A stretch of DNA of 17,924 nt from JBDRNO01 sp043811005 (GTDB lineage: Bacteria; Bacteroidota; Bacteroidia; NORP154), in assembly GCA_043811005.1 (NCBI GenBank), contig JBDRNO010000115.1, forward strand, positions 1 through 17,924, given 5' to 3'. The notes under the pieces are model-generated. The model made no database searches. It was not told the origin of the DNA and saw only the letters and a list, made by a program, of their open reading frames with translations. Of this stretch, positions 12,831-17,924 are shown piece by piece. A program made the translations under genes and the position numbers. How positions within the stretch are numbered: position 1 is the stretch's first letter; every line of letters begins with the position of its first letter.

Positions 12831-14189
12831 ATGAAAAAAAGAGCTCTTATTACTATCGTTCTTATGATTGTTATTACAGGTTCAATTCATGCTCAACTGA
12901 TATTTGAAAAAAGTGAATACGTCCAACGCAGGGAAAAGCTTATGGATATGATCCCTGACGGGATAGCTGTTTTCAGAGGGGCCTCCGGCCCTGAAGGAGT
13001 CAATCAGTTTTTTCAGTACAATAATATGATGTATTTCACAGGAATGGAAATTCCGAATATGATTTTGATAGTTGATGGGGTAACCAAAACAAGTACAGTA
13101 TTTTTTACAATCAGTGAATCTGAAGCAAAAGAAGAAAATATTTCTATGGAACTGGTAAAAGATCCTGGACGTTTCACCGGAATTGAAAAGGTTCTGCCAT
13201 ATACTCAGTTTACCCCTGTTCTGACATCTCTGGTTAAAGAATCAAGAACTATTTATACACTTTTCAAAGCAGATGAGCTAATTGGAGAAGTCTCTGGAGA
13301 AAAGGCTAATAGTCTGAGAAAATCTATGACAGAGAACGAATGGGATGGCCGGCTTACACGTGAATTACAGTTTGTGAATAAACTTCATGAGAAGTTTCCT
13401 GCTGCCATAGTAAAAGACTGCTCAAATATTGTTTCGGACCTGAGAAAGATTAAATCCGAAAATGAGATCGATATAATGCGTGAAGCAGGGAAAATAGGGG
13501 TAAAAGCACATATGGCTTTTATGAACGCAGTAGATGTAAACATAAAAGAAAAATATCTAGCTGCCTTGTTCCAATATACCTGCAAAAAAGAAGATGCACA
13601 GGAAATTGCATACCCTACCATTATTATGTCGGGAGAAAATATACCATATGGCCACTACAATAGATATAACCGAACATTTAAGGATGGTGATTTCATTATA
13701 CTTGATGCAGGTCCAACCTACAAATACTACGATGTTGATATATCCACCTCAATGCCAGCCAACGGCAAATTTTCTCCAAAACAGAAGGAGCTTTATGAGA
13801 TTGCAAACGGTATAAGAGAGGTTTGTATAAAACACTTTAAGCCGGGAATTACATTGGGACAGGCCGGTCAGAATGTTAAGAAATATCTTGTCGATAACGG
13901 TTTTAATCCTGAAGAAAAGAGATTTTCCGGTTATATAAGATTAGCAGGCTATAATCATTCTATAGGGATGGCAGTTCATGATGGTATGGGAACCTTCCAG
14001 GGAACCAACGAAGTGTTGAAGGAGGGGTTTGTTTTCGCATGTGACATAAATATGATTTATGCCGATATTGAAATAGGCATCAGGCTGGAGGACACAGTCG
14101 TAATCACAAAGGATGGGTGTGAGGTTCTCTCGGCAGGTCTTCCCAGAACTGTAAAGGAAATCGAAAGCACAATGAAAGGAAACAGATAA
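12831..14189 (+). CDS. Secreted M24 family metallopeptidase (aminopeptidase P-like)
   Basis: The 452-residue protein has a signal peptide (MKKRALITIVLMIVITGSIHAQ) and the aminopeptidase P layout. An N-terminal creatinase-like domain (about 25-200, QYNNMMYFTGMEIPN) is followed by the pita-bread catalytic domain. Metal ligands are D292 and D303 (LDAGPTYKYYDVDIST, spacing D-x10-D), H376 (GYNHSIGM, with H383 in AVHDG nearby) and E420 (RLEDTVVIT). The fourth acidic ligand, normally E in VE(P)G, is D405 in FACDINM, a conservative change that may belong to the subfamily. It probably removes N-terminal X-Pro residues from peptides in the periplasm. The M1 gene follows after 24 bases, so the two likely share a transcript. 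Confidence 0.88.
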   Translation: MKKRALITIVLMIVITGSIHAQLIFEKSEYVQRREKLMDMIPDGIAVFRGASGPEGVNQFFQYNNMMYFTGMEIPNMILIVDGVTKTSTVFFTISESEAKEENISMELVKDPGRFTGIEKVLPYTQFTPVLTSLVKESRTIYTLFKADELIGEVSGEKANSLRKSMTENEWDGRLTRELQFVNKLHEKFPAAIVKDCSNIVSDLRKIKSENEIDIMREAGKIGVKAHMAFMNAVDVNIKEKYLAALFQYTCKKEDAQEIAYPTIIMSGENIPYGHYNRYNRTFKDGDFIILDAGPTYKYYDVDISTSMPANGKFSPKQKELYEIANGIREVCIKHFKPGITLGQAGQNVKKYLVDNGFNPEEKRFSGYIRLAGYNHSIGMAVHDGMGTFQGTNEVLKEGFVFACDINMIYADIEIGIRLEDTVVITKDGCEVLSAGLPRTVKEIESTMKGNR

Positions 14190-14213
14190 TTACAACCGAA
14201 AATATTAACCCTT

Positions 14214-16019
14214 ATGAAGACTATTTTCATATGTATTTTTCTACTTCTTTCCCTGCAATTAGCTATTGCTCAAAAGGTTGATGTATATAATCGTCCTGTT
14301 CAGGCCGAACGTTCCCGGGATTTCGATGCGATCCACTACAAACTTACACTTAAGGTAGATCTCCACGGAAAAACACTATCAGGGGAAAACCAAATCACTC
14401 TTTCTCCCTTGAATGACAATTTTGAAAAGTGTGTTTTGGATGCTTCATATCTGGTTGTTGAAAGTGTAATTAGCAGTGATGGCCAAAACCTAACCTTCGA
14501 ACAGAGAGATGAACAGGTTTTTATCAATTTCGCGAAACGATATACGCACAATGACACAATTATTTTTAGCCTAAAATACACGCTTTATGAACCAACTCTG
14601 GGTTTACGGTTTATTGAGGCAACAGTTACAAACCCCCTGATGGTATCGACAGATTGTTTTCCAAATAAGGCAAGGCAGTGGATCCCATGCTATGATTTTC
14701 CAAACGATAAGGTTACTACCGAAATGATCGTAATTGTTGATAAGAAATACAAGGTGCTGTCGAATGGAAGACTGGTAAGTGTAAGTGAAAATAGTGATAA
14801 GGCAACAGTAACATATCACTGGAGCCAGGAACTCCCGCATTCAACCTACCTGATTAACCTGAGCATTGCTGATTATGCTGTAATTAAGGATTCATTGGGG
14901 TCGCTTCCAATCAATTACTGGGTGTACAAAGGGCTTGAAACAGATGCAAAAACTACATTCGCTAAAACTCCATATATGATCAATTTCTTTAATAAGCTTT
15001 ATAATTATTCCTATCCCTGGGCAAAGTATGATCAGGTAATAACATCTTATATGGGGGGAGGAGCAGAAGCCACATCAGCGACCATTCTTGGAGAACTAAC
15101 TGTAATGGACAATATTGCAGAAAAGGATTTCTCAAGAGAACGGATTATTGCCCATGAAATAGCACACCAGTGGTGGGGTGATCTAATCACCTTACGCAGT
15201 TGGGAGCATACATGGCTTAATGAGAGCTTCGGAACATATTCAGATTATCTGTATACAAGGTTTGATAAAGGAGAAGATGCCGGCGCGTTTGACCTGCTTG
15301 GTAAGAAGAATCAATATCTCAATGAGACGCATAACAGGTATATGAGACCCATTGTATTCAACAGGTATAACGAACCCGGTGATAACTTCGATAGTCATAC
15401 ATACCCTAAAGGAGCTTGTATGTTACACCTGTTGAGATATATTCTGGGAGATGATACATTCTTTAGAACCCTATCCGCATTCCTTCATGAAAATGAATTT
15501 AAACCGGTTGATACTCACGACTTCATGAAAACCGTAAAAGAAGTGAGCGGGAAGAATATGGCTTGGTTCTTCGAACAATATATCTTCAGCCCAGGGCACC
15601 CGGTTTTTGAAGTTACAAAATACTGGAATGAATCCACCCGGGCAGTCTGGACAAAGCTTGCTACCCGGGATCCTTTCTGGGCCGTCAGAAAGACTGCTCT
15701 TGAAAACATTGGAAAATATAAGGACGAAAAATCTGCTGACATATTTAAAGCCTGCCTCATGGATAAAAATTCAAAAGTGAGAGTCTCGGCTGTCCGGATC
15801 CTGGGCGATTTAAAAGATCCAAAATATATTGAACTTTTTAAAAAATCTTTCAGGACTGAGAATAGTTATGCAGTTCAGGCAGAATTACTGAGGTCTATCG
15901 GGAAATGCGGTGGCAAACAGCAACTTAAATTTCCGGAAGAGGCTAAATCAATAAAATCATACCGGAATATTGTAAGCAAAGCAGCCACTGATGCCAGTTC
16001 TTTGATAACGAATAAATAG
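14214..16019 (+). CDS. M1 family zinc aminopeptidase, internally shortened, with HEAT-like tail
   Basis: The 601-residue protein has a signal peptide (MKTIFICIFLLLSLQLAIAQ). The N-terminal beta domain (about 35-225) is complete. The substrate loop is MGGGAEATSAT (280-290) in place of GxMEN. Zinc binding is HEIAH (H314, H318) with E337 in NESFG, and the transition-state tyrosine is probably Y397 (HTYPKG). After GHPVFEVTKYWNEST (461-475) the beta-sandwich domain usual in this family is missing. The sequence goes straight to RDPFWAVRKTAL and two or three HEAT-like helical repeats (485-570). Relatives I recall are above 800 residues, so an in-frame deletion of more than 100 residues is likely, leaving the active site whole. 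It probably works with the M24 enzyme in peptide breakdown. Confidence 0.87.
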   Translation: MKTIFICIFLLLSLQLAIAQKVDVYNRPVQAERSRDFDAIHYKLTLKVDLHGKTLSGENQITLSPLNDNFEKCVLDASYLVVESVISSDGQNLTFEQRDEQVFINFAKRYTHNDTIIFSLKYTLYEPTLGLRFIEATVTNPLMVSTDCFPNKARQWIPCYDFPNDKVTTEMIVIVDKKYKVLSNGRLVSVSENSDKATVTYHWSQELPHSTYLINLSIADYAVIKDSLGSLPINYWVYKGLETDAKTTFAKTPYMINFFNKLYNYSYPWAKYDQVITSYMGGGAEATSATILGELTVMDNIAEKDFSRERIIAHEIAHQWWGDLITLRSWEHTWLNESFGTYSDYLYTRFDKGEDAGAFDLLGKKNQYLNETHNRYMRPIVFNRYNEPGDNFDSHTYPKGACMLHLLRYILGDDTFFRTLSAFLHENEFKPVDTHDFMKTVKEVSGKNMAWFFEQYIFSPGHPVFEVTKYWNESTRAVWTKLATRDPFWAVRKTALENIGKYKDEKSADIFKACLMDKNSKVRVSAVRILGDLKDPKYIELFKKSFRTENSYAVQAELLRSIGKCGGKQQLKFPEEAKSIKSYRNIVSKAATDASSLITNK

Positions 16020-16063
16020 GTTTGACGGGTTACTTATATGAGTAAAGATGGTATCCTTATTCC

Positions 16064-16110
16064 ATCATAAGGTCTTTCATCCTGTTGCAACTTTTGACCG
16101 TTCGGGGTAC
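16064..16110 (+). repeat. 47-bp dispersed repeat, copy C
   Basis: This gap-free third copy ends GGGGTAC and is followed by CTTTTAAC. It overlaps a CCTTAT/ATAAGG hairpin (16055-16072) and lies at the left edge of the IS21-type module. It could be the element end (TG at 16083-16084 as in IS21 termini) or its target. Confidence 0.7.
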
Positions 16111-16216
16111 CTTTTAACGACGGAACAAACTGATACCACCCACCGGTAAAAAAGGCTACCACTACTTCCTTCCCGGATAAGAACAGCAATCTTTCACCTC
16201 TCGAAAGTTTGCTATC

Positions 16217-16552
16217 ATGATTTCAACCTTTACCTGCCACCATTGTGGCAAATTAGTCCCACGTAATCCCCGCATAAAGAAGCAGAAGTTTTGTTCTTCC
16301 AGGGCCTGTCAGAATACTCGTAGATATACAACCAATAAGGCAAGAGTCAATAAAAGTTCAGAGTGTCGTTCCTTACGGAAGGCTCGCAATAAGAGTTGGC
16401 GTGATAATTATCCTGCCCACGAGTATCAGAAGGAATACCGAAAAAAACACCCTGAGTATGTAAATCGCAATCGTGAACTTCAAAAAGAACGAAATAAAAA
16501 GCGTAAACCAGAACCTTCAACAATGATTGTAAAGACGTACGCATTCGTTTAA
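16217..16552 (+). CDS. Small basic zinc-ribbon protein
   Basis: The 111-residue, very Lys/Arg-rich protein has four cysteines placed as a zinc ribbon: C7-HH-C10 and C26-x4-C31 (KFCSSRACQNTRR). The rest is a charged helical tail (about 60-105) with many RK pairs. The pattern CxxCG...QK.CS...CQ...R is one I recall in small proteins beside transposases. The likely role is DNA or RNA binding for the element. It overlaps in sequence with the open frame of the ParB-like gene (see finding). No promoter of the Bacteroidota type is visible; 16111-16216 shows nothing else. Confidence 0.65.
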   Translation: MISTFTCHHCGKLVPRNPRIKKQKFCSSRACQNTRRYTTNKARVNKSSECRSLRKARNKSWRDNYPAHEYQKEYRKKHPEYVNRNRELQKERNKKRKPEPSTMIVKTYAFV

Positions 16553-16653
16553 AAATATATTACCATTTAGATTTACCGGGACCAAAAACTGACCCGGCGA
16601 GTTCCAGAATCGAAGAAATATCCATATCTGAATTTGACCTGTCGTTATCCGGG

Positions 16654-17496
16654 ATGCGCATCATGAACATGGCCCGGATCCTACAGGTTGAGAAGTCGAT
16701 GCGGCTGCATGGACAGTTGCAACCGGTTGTTGCCCGGGTAAATGAAGGTAATTATCAGCTAATAGATGGGTTTAAGCGTTTTTACGCGGCAGAGGACCTG
16801 ATGATGGAGGCCCTTCAGTGCCGTCTGTTGGATATAGATCTGCCTCAGGCCAAGGTTCTGCTGCTACGCTACAACCGTCCCCATCAGTCGATGGAAGCCT
16901 GGGAAGAGGCTATGGTATTGCAGGATCTGCAGAGGACCCACTCTCTCAATCAGCGCAGCCTGGCCCAGATGACCGGTTACAGCCGTTCGTGGGTCAGCAG
17001 CCGCCGTCTGTCGCTGATCGATAAGATGGATGAGGAGGTCTCATATGACATCATGATGGGAGTGCTTACCTCGAGCCATGCGCGTGCGCTTACAAAGTTG
17101 CCGCGCGGCAACCAGGGGGAGGTTGCCCGTGTGATTGCCAACTTTGTTCTTACCAGCCGGCAGAGTGATACACTGGTGGAAGCCTTTTTGAATGCCAAAG
17201 ACGAGTACCAGCAGCGGTATATACTTACTCACCCGGAGCAAATACTCCGTAAGGATCAATCAGACTCAGAAGAAGAACCATATGATGTGAGGCTATCTTC
17301 TTATGGAAATGATCTTATGCAATCAACAGGGTATGTAATCCAGACTGTTAAGATCATGCTGACTAAGTTGGATGATCAGCGTATTGGCATGTTAAACGAA
17401 ACAGAAAAAGTGATAATCAATCCTGGCTTTGAGAAGGTATCAGGGTATGCAAAGAAGCTGACAGAGACCATTACCCATTTACAAACCCATAAATGA
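16654..17496 (+). CDS. ParB/Spo0J-like protein of the IS21-type element
   Basis: From the first ATG this is 280 residues. The ParB N-domain is recognisable by LHGQLQPVVARVNEGNYQLI (18-37) followed by DGFKRFYAAE, the G-x-RR-x-A box of ParB with K-R-F here. The central helix-turn-helix is NQRSLAQMTGYSRSWVSSRR (99-118), followed by the linker helix with LTSSHARAL. The C-terminal 80 residues are charged and unlike chromosomal ParB. Part of the N-domain (ISISEFDLS) is encoded upstream of this ATG in the same open frame, but no ATG, GTG or TTG is found there, so the true start is unresolved. The transposase starts 10 bases after its stop, so they form an operon. It probably binds element DNA or regulates transposition rather than segregating a replicon. 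Confidence 0.75.
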   Translation: MRIMNMARILQVEKSMRLHGQLQPVVARVNEGNYQLIDGFKRFYAAEDLMMEALQCRLLDIDLPQAKVLLLRYNRPHQSMEAWEEAMVLQDLQRTHSLNQRSLAQMTGYSRSWVSSRRLSLIDKMDEEVSYDIMMGVLTSSHARALTKLPRGNQGEVARVIANFVLTSRQSDTLVEAFLNAKDEYQQRYILTHPEQILRKDQSDSEEEPYDVRLSSYGNDLMQSTGYVIQTVKIMLTKLDDQRIGMLNETEKVIINPGFEKVSGYAKKLTETITHLQTHK

Positions 17497-17506
17497 GAAC
17501 AACAAA

Positions 17507-17924
17507 ATGAAAGATGAAAGCTTAGAGAACACAATAATCACTCTTCATGGACAGGGCTGGTCGATCCGCAGGATATCGAGTGAACTGTTTATCTCACGCA
17601 GACGGATCCGACGGGTATTGGTATCAAACTCGGTTTTGCGTGATACTACCCCGGGGGAAGAAATAACCCCAAAAAAGAAGCGCCAAAGCAAGCTTGACCC
17701 TTACAAGGTACTGATTGCCGGGCTTTTGGATAAATACAGTAATATAACAGGCCGGCGGGTATATGAGCACCTGAGGGAAAAAGGCTTTGATGGAGAGATT
17801 ACCATCGTTCGTGACTACCTGAAAAGCATCCGGGAGGTGGGTTCAAAAACGCCGGTGCGGCTGGTGGAAACGGACCCGGGTCAGAGGGCCGCACATGACT
17901 GGAGCGATTACAACATCCGGTTTA
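17507..17924 (+). CDS. istA: IS21 family transposase (IstA-type), N-terminal part
   Basis: The frame starts at ATG 17507 and stays open for 139 codons to the window edge. It has an N-terminal helix-turn-helix (GWSIRRISSELFISRRRIRR, 17-36) and a basic linker (KKKRQSK, 57-63). A second winged-helix-like segment (about 65-110, TGRRVYEHLREKGF) follows. Then comes the start of the DDE catalytic core at ETDPGQRAAHDWSDY, where D131 is the first catalytic aspartate (E.EPG.....DW in IS21 IstA). About two thirds of the protein lies outside the window. It is directly behind the ParB-like gene. Confidence 0.85.
   Translation, partial: MKDESLENTIITLHGQGWSIRRISSELFISRRRIRRVLVSNSVLRDTTPGEEITPKKKRQSKLDPYKVLIAGLLDKYSNITGRRVYEHLREKGFDGEITIVRDYLKSIREVGSKTPVRLVETDPGQRAAHDWSDYNIRF

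Larger units (their letters stand above)
16064..17924 (+). mobile_element. IS21-type element with zinc-ribbon and ParB-like genes, left part
   Basis: Three tightly packed plus-strand genes are a basic zinc-ribbon protein, a ParB-like protein and an IstA-type transposase cut by the window edge. The first 200 codons of the ParB-like gene are clearly more G+C-rich than the chromosomal genes to the left, which fits transfer. The left boundary is uncertain; the 47-bp repeat is the best candidate. An IstB ATPase would be expected beyond 17924. Confidence 0.6.

Noticed and set aside
16540..16556. Programmed -1 frameshift at GTTTAAAAA
   Set aside because: No heptamer X-XXY-YYZ is in phase with the zinc-ribbon frame here, so the classic slippery-site model does not fit; the open question is kept as a finding.

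Overview
The window looks like a chromosomal segment of a Bacteroidota bacterium, probably from the Bacteroidales/Marinilabiliales side. Several promoters fit the phylum's own consensus (TTTG, about 19 bases, TAnnTTTG). The proteins are of types common in this phylum: secreted M16, M24 and M1 peptidases, an SH3-domain exported protein, and a Tat-exported aldo/keto reductase with ferredoxin clusters. No taxonomic marker gene is present, so the assignment rests on style.

Layout. 1-330: the tail of an unknown gene, then a broken tRNA-Phe on the minus strand with its promoter still intact, then the divergent promoter of the next operon. 335-2190: a two-gene operon of an M16 zinc peptidase and an O-methyltransferase. 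2206-2305: a 43-bp-armed imperfect palindrome. 2422-3048: an exported SH3 protein. 3093-3418: tRNA-Gly with its promoter, followed by a partly duplicated, palindrome-rich 3' flank that ends in a strong terminator. 3494-6301: a two-domain M16 lipoprotein. 6343-7590 (minus): a cation/proton antiporter. 7729-8012: tRNA-Leu(UAA), separated from its apparent promoter by a 154-base structured insertion. 8005-12551: a more A+T-rich accessory stretch between 24-bp direct repeats that start in the tRNA-Leu 3' end. It carries a serine hydrolase lipoprotein, an esterase pseudogene, the aldo/keto reductase and decayed recombinase tails. 12831-16019: an operon of a secreted M24 peptidase and a shortened M1 aminopeptidase. 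16064-17924: the left part of an IS21-type element carrying a zinc-ribbon protein, a ParB-like protein and the start of the IstA-type transposase, which runs off the window.

Two themes stand out. First, all three tRNA loci are rearranged: one has palindromes in its loops, one has its 3' end duplicated, and one has its 5' end duplicated and inverted plus a possible island at its 3' end. Second, mobile-element debris is organised. Three copies of a 47-bp repeat all end in GGGGTAC. One abuts a 17-bp palindrome and a recombinase fossil, and the same palindrome arm abuts the tRNA-Leu acceptor end. The most promising candidates for undescribed biology are the zinc-ribbon/ParB/IS21 module and the leader in front of tRNA-Leu, which has a promoter, a terminator-like hairpin and a segment antisense to the tRNA. 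All alignments and family calls here were made by eye.
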